Assembly: GCF_004011695.2 (NCBI RefSeq)
Contig: NC_082415.1
Location: 186,001 to 250,000 of the forward strand
Source of the DNA: Ascochyta rabiei
Lineage: Eukaryota; Ascomycota; Dothideomycetes; Pleosporales; Didymellaceae
Length of the DNA: 64,000 bases
Direction of reading: 5' to 3'
Shown here: positions 22,501 to 34,314 of the stretch, piece by piece
Numbering within the stretch: the first letter of the stretch is position 1
Layout of the letters: the number at the start of each line of letters is the position of its first letter
Notes under the pieces: model-generated
What the model was told of the DNA's origin: nothing
Databases searched by the model: none
The model's input: the letters and a program-made list of their open reading frames with translations, nothing else
Program-made: the position numbers and the translations under genes

Positions 22501-24615
22501 TTAAGCGCCCAGCGCTTATATGCTGAGCTTCCTTTCTACAGAAGTGTTACTATATTATTGTCTTAGCTAATTTTGTAGATTTAGAGCTTAGACTAGGTAC
22601 GTACCTAGCTTATAAAGTTTATAAGGACCTATAAGATCTCTAGTTACGTTTTACCTTATAAAGTAAACATAAAGAGCTTCCTACTATAGTACTCCTTAAT
22701 TACAAGCGTCTATAATTCGCCTTCCCTACCTAACAGCATATTAAACAGGTCCTAGCTAACTCTCTAAAACAGTTGTGCTGGTCTCTCTCTCTTTCTCTGT
22801 AATATTACTTGCTTAGTGTGGGTTGTTAAGCAAATCTTATAATCTTTTTAGAGCGTCCCATTGATACGCATGCCGCGCGCCTTTGTTACTAGCGCTTAAA
22901 GAGCCTCTAGGCCTAGATAACCAGCTTGGGCGTGCTACAGCTGTTTAGGCAAGCTGCGTAGGTAAGATTCATAGGATCGCTTTGTTGTCACTGCGTTAAG
23001 GATGGGAGGATAGAGAGAAAGTAGCTTATATTTAAGGAAAGTGAGGTTATAAGCGCGCTTAAGAGTAGCACATACAACGCTCCTATTAAGATCTTTAATA
23101 TATCCTACACAAAGAGAGCTGTCTAGACCTAGGTACTAGACTTCTTTCTCTTAGAGGCAAGCTTCTAAGATTATGTTAATATAGAATCCTTCTACAACTA
23201 TAATGTTCTAAAGGAGCAGGTCCTTAGTATATAGGCTGCGCTTTCTATACAGAGCGTTCTTAAACAAGTAAGCTCCTTGTCTAGATATAGGGAGTGCCTA
23301 GGTACCTGCTTCCACCGTGTTAGTAGGCCTAGCAGGGCAGAAAGATCTAGGTACCAGCCGATTGGCGCTGTTAACTAGGTGCGTAGCAGCTCTATTGTCT
23401 AAAATAGTACTATCTGTTAATAGATAAGCGTTAAAATCCAGAAGGTTGTATACCCTAGATCCCACGTTCTCTACTAGATTTGTTATTAATTTTAGATTAA
23501 TTAGAGCTGCTTAGACGTTGCTGGGAAACTCCACTTTCTTAGTTTGGCTAGTGGCGGCTAAAGTAATAGCTAATAGAGCGTTTACAGTCCATCTAAGCCA
23601 CTCTATTACCTTTTAGGTTTCCTTATGCTCTTGGTATCTAAGCCTCTAGCAAGTCTCTTGCTTGTTCTTTTTGCTTATCTGAACAGGTAGTAAGGAGCTC
23701 CCTCTAACAGCAGTTTTAAGGAAACAGCAATTAGTAGGCTTCTATTTGTGGGTCTTGCCTTTTTGTTTACAAGGGCAGACGCATCCTGAGGAGCTGCTAG
23801 CGTTGTTCCTAGAGCTCCTGCCCGCGTTATTTTGGCTAGATAGAGTGTCTAAGCGGGTACTAAAGGTTGTAAAAACGCCTAGGTTATCTTTACCTAATCT
23901 TATAGTATACTTATACATTAACCTACTAAAGACCCTTAAAACCTGGTCTAGATTAAGCGTTTTAAGCCTTAGGATACTGTCCTAGATAATCCTTTAGCTT
24001 ATTATGCGGGCCCACTCTAGGGCAATCTAGTAGCTTAAGGCATCTAAGAAGTCTTATACAGCAAGCTCCCTAGTAACCTTAGAGAGCTTATATAACTTGG
24101 CTTGCATATACAGGTATAACTATTTCTAATACTAATCCTATAGAGCAGCTCGGCCTTATCTAGTAGCTCCTAGGTGCTGCCTATACTCTGCTCTAACCTG
24201 GTTTTTAGTGCTTATATCTGTTAGAGCAAGCTCCTCCTTTAGAGCTTATATAAGCGATTGTAGCGTTATAGTGTTTTAGGTAACAAGCTTTACTATTACT
24301 AGTAACAGGATTGCTAGGCTTACTGTGGTATTAACCTAGTTCCAGAGCTTCTAAAGGCGCTCGGCCTTAGCTGCCTACTCGCTTACTCTTATTTTATACC
24401 TAAGGAGCTCTTAGTTGTAGGTCTTAAGGATCGTTGGGCCTACAGGAGGCTCGTTGGGTTAGACGCTCTAGGCTCAGGTTAATTAAGCCGGCGGTTAGGT
24501 GGGGGCGGAGCCTATAATAGGTAGCCTAGGGGATCTATTATGCATCCCTAGGGCGTCTTTAGCGTCTAGATCCACTAAATCCTATATGTTATAAAGCTTA
24601 GTGTGCCACATAAGT
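19530..24615 (-). pseudogene. Copia I gag-pol, broken by stops
   Basis: On the minus strand the frame holds recognisable Ty1/Copia pieces: an RT segment with the catalytic FYVDD still intact near 20600, the RT/RNase H link RIIRDRTARTITLAHDAYIN (from 20465), and an aspartic-protease region near 23400. The 60-codon segment at 20283-20465 is identical to that of Copia II. TAG and TAA stops interrupt every domain. It cannot make a polyprotein. Confidence 0.85.
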
Positions 24616-24843
24616 TAAATAAACTAATTAGGCTAATTAGACCTTGATTTAAGTTAATAGGGTCCTGTTAGGATACCTAAGAGAGCTTAAGCATTATAGT
24701 TAACTAGCTTGCCTATAGTAGCAGTTATAGAGTTAGGATAAAAAAGATAATTAGGCAAAATTAGAGCGGTTAAGCAATGTCTAACAAGCTTGTTGCTAAG
24801 TGCGTAGGGAGATCTACTATGCTTAGGAAGCTAGGCTTATAAC

Positions 24844-25096
24844 TATAACAGAGCTTAGAGGACTATACTTAGGTAATTAATTAATTTAATTAGTGTCTAT
24901 ATATTTAATGTGTAACATGTTGCTTAAGTATAAAGGAAATTTAGTTATTACGTAATCTTGCTTACTTAAGCTCTATGGGCGACCCTTAGGAGCTCGGTGG
25001 TTAATTGTATAGAAAGGAGCCACTTAACAATAATCCGCAAGCTCGATTAGATAGGGGAGCACCCCATTAGTCATCCACAGGCTCGGCTGCGCGACA
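24844..25096 (-). repeat. Copia I 5' LTR
   Basis: 253 bp, starting TATAACAGAG (TG lost to TA by G-to-A) and ending GCGCGACA. Pairs with 17720-17972. Confidence 0.92.
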
Positions 25097-25635
25097 CTAT
25101 TGCTAGTAGTAGACTACTAGGCGTGTTTAAGCTGTTGCTTTGTTAATTTTGTAGGATATAGCTAGGGATATAGACCTACTACTTAACTAAGGCAGCAGGT
25201 ATCTATAGGCCTAAGGAGAGAGCTATTGCTTTGTTAATATAGTGTTCGTATTAGGGGTAGGTTTAAGCTATTGCTTAGTTAATTTTGTCTAGGTATAGGA
25301 GGTTAGTATAGCTAGTTATAATAGAAGGGGGTGTTTATAATAAAGTAATAGCTGTATAGCAATTGCTAGGCAGGCAATAGCTATAGCTAAGTTCTCTGTT
25401 TGTTGTGCCTTTAACTAGTCTAAATCTTTAAACGCACAGGCTGTTGCATAGATTTTATCTTAACTAAGACTAGATAACTACTCTGTTCAGCTTACAAAAG
25501 CCAGCGTGCCTGTTCCAACGCCTGCACTACAAAACAGACGCTAGAAATAGATGTTAGGAAGGCATGTTTGTAATATTGGGATAATAAATCGATAGAAATC
25601 GACCTTTCTCTAACTATGAAAAGTTGGTGTTCGGT
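25097..25635. other. AT-rich DNA right of Copia I
   Basis: Three imperfect copies of GCTRTTGCTTWGTTAATTTTG occur at about 25120, 25220 and 25275. From 25490 to 25635 the sequence is less AT-rich and looks unmutated. A partial satellite unit begins near 25636. No gene recognised. Confidence 0.5.
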
Positions 25636-25716
25636 GAGCTGTAGGTGTTTGTAGGCGTAGATTTAGTTATTTGTTTATTTGTTCTAGAAGAGGTAGGGTT
25701 AATTTAATGTAATTTA

Positions 25717-25794
25717 TAAGTTTAACGTCCTGTATAAGTCTAAGACTATATAAGACGAGAGCAGTTAAGCTACTCTAGTAATTTAAGGAGTGTG
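25717..25794. repeat. Direct repeat X, right copy
   Basis: Matches 17395-17472 over 78 bp with only a few transitions. It lies next to a partial satellite unit, as the left copy does. Confidence 0.7.
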
Positions 25795-25860
25795 ATTGTA
25801 AAAGGAGATAGTAAATATAGGTTCAGAGTCCTGTAGTAAGAGCCTATGCTCTAGGGAGTT

Positions 25861-26349
25861 AACAGTATTTTTTAGGTACCTGTTTTTTGTTATAGGTACC
25901 ACTTACAGGTACCTATTCTAGTGTCTAAAATAAAAGCTTAAGTAGCTAGAATTCCCTAGGTTATGTGTAGTAGTAGTTACATTAAAAGTTGTTGTCCTTG
26001 TAGGCTGTTCTGCATTATTTTTCTTACTTATTTATATTCTTTATAGCTAAGTAGAAGGTGTTGTATTATTTGTGTGTAGCTGCAGATACATCTATTGCTA
26101 TTAACCTTCTATATGTTATAGAGGTATGCTTTATTATATCTATATCCTAGTTTTAGTTAGTAGTAGGCACTAACTACCTCTTATTTAGTGTTTTTAGGTA
26201 GTTTTATCCTATTTGTTAGTTCTAGCTAGTATTTTACTGTGTAGGTGTCTGGTTTTCTTAGGATTGCTTTAGCTGTGTAGGTAACTAGTTTATAATCCTA
26301 TTTATCTGTTGTAATAGCATTTACTTAAATTCTAGTTATAGCAATGCTT
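25861..26349 (-). pseudogene. Tad-like LINE, 3' segment
   Basis: On the minus strand this reads as the last part of a fungal LINE ORF2: a QLKLGYRYNKAYLY-type segment, a Cys-containing segment (RCICSY), then a helical tail ending FILDTRIGTCKW near 25920. It is separated from the rest of the LINE (38602-40144) by Gypsy V; the 5-bp TGCTT at 26345-26349 is one half of that insertion's target duplication. Small GGTACC repeats at 25876-25920 may mark the 3' UTR. Confidence 0.75.
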
Positions 26350-26504
26350 TGTTATAGACTAGCCTTAATGTAGAATGTAATAGGGGTCGATATGGTATTA
26401 TATCTCTTAAGGAGGTAACACGTTGTATGTCCTTCTAATATGTCTGTAGGGCACGTGACTACCCTGTCTTACTTAAGGCTTAGACAAGGTCTAAGCCTAT
26501 AACA
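26350..26504 (-). repeat. Gypsy V 3' LTR
   Basis: 155 bp, nearly identical to 38447-38601 apart from transitions. The purine-rich tract (minus strand) immediately inside identifies it as the 3' LTR. Confidence 0.9.
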
Positions 26505-27000
26505 TACCTCCTTTCCCTATCTCTCCCTAGCTAGATATATTTTATAGGGTCCTTTCTACGTTTTACGTAGATTAGAGGGACGCTAGTAGCAGGTAAACTC
26601 TAGAGCTAGTTATAGTTGCGTAAGGGCCTACCTCTTAGTAGGTTAGCTGCTAGTCTAGTCTGTAGTTTACCTAGGGTAGTCCCTACAAGCACCTAGGTTG
26701 TTTTTGTTTTATCTAGCGCACCTGCCTAAGTTAGACACTATACTACTCTACGCTCCTACCTAACCTACCTGTAACATACCTACCTAACTTTTTATACACA
26801 CCTTTACCCTACCTGCTATATCTATTATTACCTCTAGTTATAGCTATTAGGCTACTAGTTAAGAAGCTAGTGGTCCCCTTAGAGGGGGTAGTTGTAGTCT
26901 GCTATAGTCCCTTCCCTCTGCCTATAACATACCCCTAGTATTTCTTATCTATAGTTCTAATCTAGTTATAGGGCCTAACTATATATATAGAAAGCTTACT

Positions 27001-28500
27001 ACTATTATATAGGTAACTATAAAGTTAAGGGTAACTTAGATAATAAGGACCTAGTCTCTGTCTCTGCCAGCGCTATCCTATACCGCCCCTGCTGCCTTCT
27101 TACTATTCTTACTAGCTAGTCTTATAAGTGCCTACGTCTGTTATAGGTCTACTTACTTACTAATTTCTTCTACAGCTAACTGTGTTCTAGGTGCTAGTAA
27201 GACCTGTTATACCTACACTAAGCGCAAGCGCGTTTATATTTATAAAAATAACCTCTTTACTACAAACGCTAAGCTCTACTATACCTAGTGTAATTTTAAG
27301 CAGTATATTAATATATATATTCCTGTTCTAGCCCCTTATTTCTAACTAATAGTAGCTAAGGTGTTAGCACGCGCTAGTAACGCCTATGTTAAGACGCCTA
27401 GCACCTAGGGTATAGGCAGTAATAAGGCTAACTAGGGGCGTTGGCCTGTTTTCTACTGTAAGTTACCCCCTTATTACTACTGTAGGTTTTCCTTTCTAAT
27501 ATAATATTTTTATTAGGTGCCTACTATAAGCACTAGCAGGTGTATAAGGCTATACTTAACCTAGCCCTAGCTAACCCTATACTAGCAAAGCAGTTAACCT
27601 CTACTTACACTACCTATTCCCCTACTAAGCCTAGTACCTAGGTTGCTCTACCTACCACGCTGTTGTCTAGGCATTATAGCAGCAACTAACTAGATGCCTA
27701 CCTCTAATAGTTTGTAGCTACTATAGGGTTAGCCTTTTAGTTCTAAACTTAGTGTATAAACTGTATAGAGGCAGTCTAGGCCTACACTACTATAAGAATT
27801 TCTATCTATATTAGGTAGGCAGCTAACCAGATCTAAAGGACACTATTAACTAAGTTAAGCGCCTACTTACTACGCCCTGCTGCTGCCTAGAGTACGCCCT
27901 GTTATTCTACTTATCCTGCTACTACTGCTCTAACTCCCCTAACAAGCGCTGCTTGTCTATCCGCCAGCTCTGCTTACTACCTTACTATTACTGCTCTCCT
28001 TCCCCTATAGAGTTGCCTACGCCCCTATGCTAGCGCTGCTCTTTCTTCCTTATAAGATCCCCTACGCCCCCTTACTATTACTGCTTCCCCTCCCCTATAG
28101 AGCTGCGCGCGCCTACCTGCTATTACTAGTTACCTTCTCCTATAGAGCTGCGCACGCCTAACTATAACTTTAAGGAAATATTATAGTTAACGCATAGCAG
28201 CACTATTAAGGTAGATGTAGAGGGTAGTAATAATAACTATAAGGTTAACTGCTGCTGCTATAACACATAGAACTAGGCCCTAGACATAGCTACTACTACC
28301 TGTTATTTCCTATCTATAAATAATAACATCTTTTTTAAGTCTTAAGGCTTACTGCTAGTTAATAGGTATTGTGTGTATAAGGTGGCAGCGTGCTATTACT
28401 ATAAGGTCCCTAAGCTCTTCTATGCTAGGCCTTATGCCCTATATAGTATCTCCTAATAGGACCCTATAAGGGTTATTATAAATAATAAAAGTTTCTCCTT
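27001..28500 (+). pseudogene. Candidate antisense cargo ORF inside Gypsy V
   Basis: Between the chromodomain and the 3' LTR of Gypsy V lies about 2 kb not needed for transposition. On the opposite (plus) strand one frame is fairly open from about 27001 to 27492, with stops only at TAG/TAA codons. It then meets a plausible intron (donor GTAGGT at 27481, internal CTAAT, acceptor TTATTAG ending about 27516), after which a phase-matched frame continues to about 28500. It encodes a Cys/Lys/Arg-rich part (TCYTYTKRKRVYIY) and later a Ser/Thr/Pro/Leu-rich part with ~65-bp internal repeats (27890-28160). I recognise no family, and openness in RIP-affected DNA is weak evidence. Confidence 0.35.
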
Positions 28501-28544
28501 TTCTATATCTACTTCTTATGTGCTATGTGTATTACTATAAAGGC

Positions 28545-29034
28545 CTTCTAGGCCTTTATGTTCTATAACGCTTCTAGTAGTTCCTACGTTAGCTTTATAT
28601 ATCTCTTCTATTTAACTAGAACCTATAACTTATTCTGCCTATAAGCCCTCTTTTCTTTTAGGATAGACTCTACCTCCTATTTAGCTAGGGTTAGGTTGTC
28701 CTCCTCTAGGATAACTAGTAGGCCTAGTCTACTTTCCTGCAGGCGCTGTGTTAGTAACAGGTTAGAAGCTACATATTCTAGTAGGTCTATATACACTGTT
28801 TTGTAGAGGTTACCTAGTAAATCTAGGGTAACTATTAGAAGGGTAGGAACTATAACTACCGTGTACTAGGCTTATAACTAGTTAAGCTTCTAGCTTAGCC
28901 TATTAGTTTTTATGTTATAGAGGGAAAACTACACCCTATCTCCTACATAGTACTACTCTACAGGCCTATAGCTGCAGTCTGTTACATCCTAGGTGTATTA
29001 TTACACCTATGCTATAGCTACCTAGGTAAGCTCT
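28545..29034 (-). pseudogene. Gypsy V integrase C-terminus and chromodomain
   Basis: Minus-strand translation gives SLYNIKTNRLS.KLN (the integrase GPY/F-like region), then EVESILKEKRAYRQNK and VLVK.KRYIKLT.ELLEAL, where dots are TAG stops. This is the layout of a chromodomain (aromatic-cage positions hit by stops). Chromodomains in fungal Gypsy elements target H3K9-methylated chromatin. The segment joins 34315-36127 across Copia III. Confidence 0.8.
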
Positions 29035-32000
29035 TGTTAAATGAAAGGTATTAGAGAAATAGGTTAGGCGATATACCTGCCAAGAAACCGTGCAGGGGCC
29101 CCCACTAGAACCTAGATAAGACGAAAATCACCCTTATATAGAACAACAACAGATTATTAATACATTATTATTAACTTATTACTATTACTATCTAATCTAA
29201 CAATTAAGAGTCTTACTGCCGCTACGATAAGCGCTAATAACAAGCAAAATAGCAACTAGCCAAAGCTAGAGGGACGCAACAGTAATTCTTATTAACTTAA
29301 GTAACTAGGTCTCTTAGTACTGCTAACTTAAGATTAAGTGCTAGTTGCAAGATATATAGCTGCTAGCGGACCCTAAAGGGGTGCAACTCTAACGCATATA
29401 ACTAGAGGCGCTACTACCTCTAGAAATTGTGTAATACAAACTAGTAATAAGTATAAGCAATACCTTAACTATGTTATTACAGACTATCTAAGTAGGTTAA
29501 AGCAGAACGCGTGGAACAACACATAAAGTAACAGACACGTTAACAACTACGCTGCAAACACCTACAATCCTAATATAGGTATTAGACCTCTTAGAAAAGG
29601 AATAAGAGGTATATAAAGAAGATTGTAAAGACTATAAGCTTTACCTTAAGTTATACAAGATACTTAAGAAAGACTATTAAGATAAGAAAAGTAAAATATT
29701 AAGAACAGTTAAGCACGTTCTTACAACAGTAACACTACATCTGCAGCTAAGCTGCTGCGTAGAAAACAGAACGCTGCGCAAATAGATAACTGCCCTCTAA
29801 GACACTACTAGAGTAGACGTAGATAAAGAACAGGTGTAAGTATAAGAAAGATACTATGCTGTACTTAGACTAATACAAATAACTGCAAATTAGGAGATAT
29901 AGCTAAGTAAATATAATTAGGCAGCAACTTAAGCTAAGACCCTTAAGGTAGCTAAGGTTATACAAACATAAGCTGTTATTAATAATTTTCTAGGCTCTGT
30001 ATCTAAGATGGCATTAACCTAGACTGCAGCGTTCTAAGGGCTAGGATATAATAAGAAAGCTATAAATAAGAAAAGAATAATAAAACTCTTCTGTAATTAT
30101 ATAAGCCTTTAACATCTACTAAGAGGGAAGCCTAAGAGCGCCTTTGTAGTAGGAGAGGCATTATACGTAGTAAGTAGTAAATCTAACTTAAACCTATAAA
30201 GGGACGCCTTTAGTAGAGAACTAAGAGCGCTATCTAATAATAATTATTAAGGCTAGGGAAACCTTAGGCAAAGCAAAAGAAAGATAGATAGCTAAAGTGC
30301 TAAAACTAAGCAGTTCCTAGAGAGGAATATAGCAAGAGGTAAAGACATATATTCTGCCTGTAAACAGCGTTACAATATATCTAACTACTACTACGTAAAT
30401 ACAGCTAAGGCACCTAAGTAGTTTAAGCTAAATAGAGGTGTTGCAAAACTAGTATAGTATAAGCTTAAATATAACAGTAACTTATAAAAGAGAATACAGG
30501 CAATGTCTTAGGGGACTAAGTAACTGCAAATAATAACGGCGTCTTAATTAATTACTCTACACATTAAGACGTCTTAAACACTAGACAAAATTATTAAGTA
30601 ACTAGATAGCTAAAAAATTGCTTAGGTTAATAAAGGTAGTATAAAAGCAGCATGTAGCGTAAGTAATTAAGGATATCTATTAAAGAAGGTATTTCTCCTA
30701 GATTCTGGCTTAACTACGCATATCTGTAATAACCTCTTAAGACTTAGAGACGTACGCTAGCCAGTAATAGGAGATTATATCTAGACCAGGAACTCTAAGG
30801 TCTAGATATAAGGATATAGTACTATTAATATATTAGCAGAGGGATTACAAGGCAAACAAGTACTACACTTAGATAATATTGCGTAGTGCCTAGATTTCCT
30901 CTATAACCTGGTATTACTTAGGCTACTCTAAAGACAAGGAATATAGTAGGATAACTAAGAAGATCTAACAACGCCATGTTAAAGAAACAGCAACACTATA
31001 GCTATCCTAACAGAAAGCTTTAGACAGTAGGTTATTAAATAACTAAATATAGCTACAGTAGCACTCTATGTGCGTATAAATTATAATAGAAGATTACTAT
31101 AGAGAGTAACAGCTATAATGTGGCATAAGAGGCTTAGACATCTAGGACTATCTGTAATTAAGCACCTTATATATTAATCTAAGGGGGTAAAGATTAAAGG
31201 CATTATAATAGTATAATAGAACACATACAGATAATTAAAATTAAAGTATTAAATATAAAGAACCTTACAATTAAATAATAAAGGCCTAGGCGAATAAATA
31301 GCTATAGACTTCTATAAATATAAAGTAGGAAGCTTTAACAAGGAAAAGAGTTAAATGCTTATTACCTGCTAACACTCTTAGTACGTGTAGGACTTCTACT
31401 TTAAGGACAATAGGCCTATAAGATCTATTATCTGTCTACTTAGAGTCTTTATCTAGTTCTTAAAGAAACAGTTTAATATTACAGTTAAGGTAATTAAGAC
31501 AGATAATAAAATTGTTACAGTTAAATAAGAGGTTAAGAGATAGTGCATGTCCCTCTTAATAAGACTTAAGCCTTCTGCTTTAGACATATAAGCTTAAAAT
31601 AGAGGAGCTAAACACTTAGGGGGTGTAATAAAAGAGAAGGTGTATGTAATTTAACTAGACGCAAATCTACTATAGGAACTCTGGCTAGAAATTACTAGAG
31701 CAGCAGTATACCTATACAATTAGATGCTTAATTATCTAAATAAGTAGAGATTACTATATAAAGTATTCTTTACGCGCGTAGCCGCTATAAATAGCATAGT
31801 TACTAGACCTTAAAAACTAAACTAGGCTTACTTAAGAGCATACAGATGCAAAGTATTTACTATAACTAATAATACTTATTAAAGAAAATTAAGGCTATAA
31901 AGACTAGACCTAAAGGTATAGATTAGATACTTGGTAGGATACTAGTCTACTAACATATACCAAATCTAGGTCCTATTAATAGCTAAAGTAATTAGCACCT

Positions 32001-34309
32001 GTAATGTAGTGTTTAATAAAGAAATAATATTTAACAGCAAAATAGAGGATATAATAGATAACCTTATACATAACACGTTTAAGGAAATTGCAACTTAGAT
32101 TAGTACAGTTAAACTCCTAGCTATATAGAGCTATATATCTAAAACTAAAACGTTCTATTAGGACAAGACAACGCAGGAGAACACTCTGCGTGCTAAACGA
32201 CCCTAATATTACTAAGGCAGGAAGATTGTAGAGGCATACCTAATGCCTCTACTAACTCCTCTACTAGTAGTATTCCTAACTAAATAGATAAGCTATAATA
32301 AGACAACAGACTTACTTAAACAAGACTAAGGAACGTCTGTAACAACGCTGTAGGCAGCTGCATTTATAGCAGGCACTAAGGCAGGACACCTTAGTTAACA
32401 TAAAGAAAAACCTTTTAATAAAGCTTAATTAAAGAGGATTATAGCAAAGGGAATTAAGCCGCATTAGAACAAACTCCTGCTATTACCTACAGCATACTTA
32501 AAGCTAGAGAAGCACCCTCTCTATAAGATATTTAAACAAGCAAAAAACAAACACCTATAAAGCTATAAACAAATAGAGTTATAGACTAAATTTCTAGCAG
32601 CTCTAGTTTAAAAGTCTAGATAATAAATACTTAACTGTATATAGGTCTATATATATAAGTTTAATAAACACTACTATGTTAATAAGTATAAAGTAAGGCT
32701 TATAGTTAGAGGAGACTAATAATATAATATTATGTTATAAGTCACGTATACAGCAACACTTACAGGCTAATTACTTAGAATACTAATAGCAATTACTGTA
32801 AAATACAATCTTAAACTAAAATAATAGGATGTTACAAATGCGTTTGTCTATGCAGCTATTAACTGCAAAATATACATAAGGATGCTAAGAGGACACTAGA
32901 AGATAGGCACCTTACTAAAGGTACAGAAAGCCTTATACAGACTGTGCATCTCCTCTCTACTATAGTAGAAGGAATTTATAGCAATATTAGCTAGAATTAG
33001 ATTTAAATAAGTACTATAAGAGCTATGCTGTATAATTAAGGATAGAATAATTATCTTCTTCTATGTAAACAATATTATAATTGTATACTACTCAAAGCAC
33101 AAATAAGAGGCAGATTAATGCTATTAAATAGATATAGGAGTAATACCTATGCACTAGAGGAGACAACCTTTAATAGTTCCTTAGTGTAGAAGTCTAACGT
33201 AATAGACAGTAACAGACAATTTAATTGTTACAAGCTGCATACATTAACAAGATTAGTTAATTAGTAACTAGACAGGACGTAAGGCATAATACGCTAATGT
33301 CTAGAATTAAACTTAAGCCTAGGAACAGTCTAGCTAAACTACTAGAGATTAATTAATATTAGCAAAAGATTAGATCCCATTTATTTGTAGTAGTAACTAC
33401 TTAACCTAATATAGCGTTTGCTACGTCGCAACTTACACGCTTTCTAATTAACCTAAGTAATAAACACTAAGACACTGCTAACTAAGTGCTCCTGTACCTA
33501 CAGAAAAAAAGGAATCTGTTACTTAACTTTAGATAGGGCAAAGGACTTAAAGTTGCAAGCAACGCATTATTAGCTAACAACACTGTAGACTAGAAGAGTT
33601 CCTAAGGATACGCTATTAAGATATTTAGAGGACTTATTGCCTAGAGAGCAAATAAACAAGATACTGTTACAACATTAACTACTAAGGCCAAGCTCCTAGC
33701 ACTGTCCTAAGTAGCTAAGGAAGCAATATTTACCTCTTAACTATTAAAAGAGCTTTAGGTAACCCTAAGCAATCCTACAATTACAATTAAATGTAACAAT
33801 ATGCAGATAATAGGTCTAGTTACTACAGACGTTACTAAGATATAAACTAAACTTTAGTATATTAATATACACAACTACTAGTTATAATAAGAAATTAACT
33901 ACAAAATAATTAAAGTAGAATATATCCTATCTAATAACATAATTGCAGATAGATTTACAAAGTTATTGCTAATTAGCAAATAGGCTAGCTTTCTTAATTA
34001 TTTAGGACTTGTTAAGGGCTAGAAGGGTACATTAAGGGATATCCAGCTTAAGAAGATATAAGAGCAACTAGAGGACCTTACGTTAAAGAGTTAATTAACT
34101 AGTTTACGCAGCTTATAATAGGATTCTAAGCTAAGGGGGTGTGTTAAATAAAAGGTATTAGAGAAATAGGTTAGGTAATATACCTGCTAAGAAACTGTAC
34201 AGGGGCCCCCACCAGAACCTAGATAAGACAAAAATCACCCTCACATAGAACAACAACACATTATTAATACATCATCATCAACTCATTACTATTACCATCC
34301 AATCTAACA
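29035..34309 (+). mobile_element. Copia III, full-length LTR retrotransposon (5275 bp)
   Basis: 168-bp LTRs (29035-29202, 34142-34309; TGTTAAAT...CTAACA) are flanked by an exact GCTCT duplication (29030-29034, 34310-34314). It is inserted in the integrase region of Gypsy V. The primer-binding site after the 5' LTR is TTAAGAGTC, complementary to a tRNA-Lys(CUU) anticodon arm; the polypurine tract AAGGGGGTG precedes the 3' LTR. A related 5' end is present at 63125. Confidence 0.95.
29203..34141 (+). pseudogene. Copia III gag-pol, broken
   Basis: Plus-strand Copia order is visible: protease active site LDSGLTTHICN (about 30699), the GAG-pre-integrase motif WHKRLRHLGL (about 31110), integrase, then RT. 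The RT catalytic box reads FYVNN at 33058-33073 instead of YVDD, both Asp codons changed by G-to-A. TAG/TAA stops occur throughout. Confidence 0.88.
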
Positions 34310-34314
34310 GCTCT

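Larger units (their letters stand above)
17720..25096 (-). mobile_element. Copia I, full-length LTR retrotransposon (7377 bp)
   Basis: Two 253-bp direct LTRs (17720-17972, 24844-25096) are flanked by an exact 5-bp target duplication CTATT (17715-17719 and 25097-25101). The element reads on the minus strand: 5' LTR on the right, a primer-binding site next to 24843 resembling the anticodon arm of initiator tRNA-Met (GTTATAAGCC), then gag, protease, integrase, reverse transcriptase and RNase H, then a long 3' region and a polypurine tract (reverse complement of CACCCCCCAGG) at about 17973. It is the same family as Copia II at 51850 in opposite orientation. Many C-to-T/G-to-A stops make it inactive. 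Confidence 0.95.
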
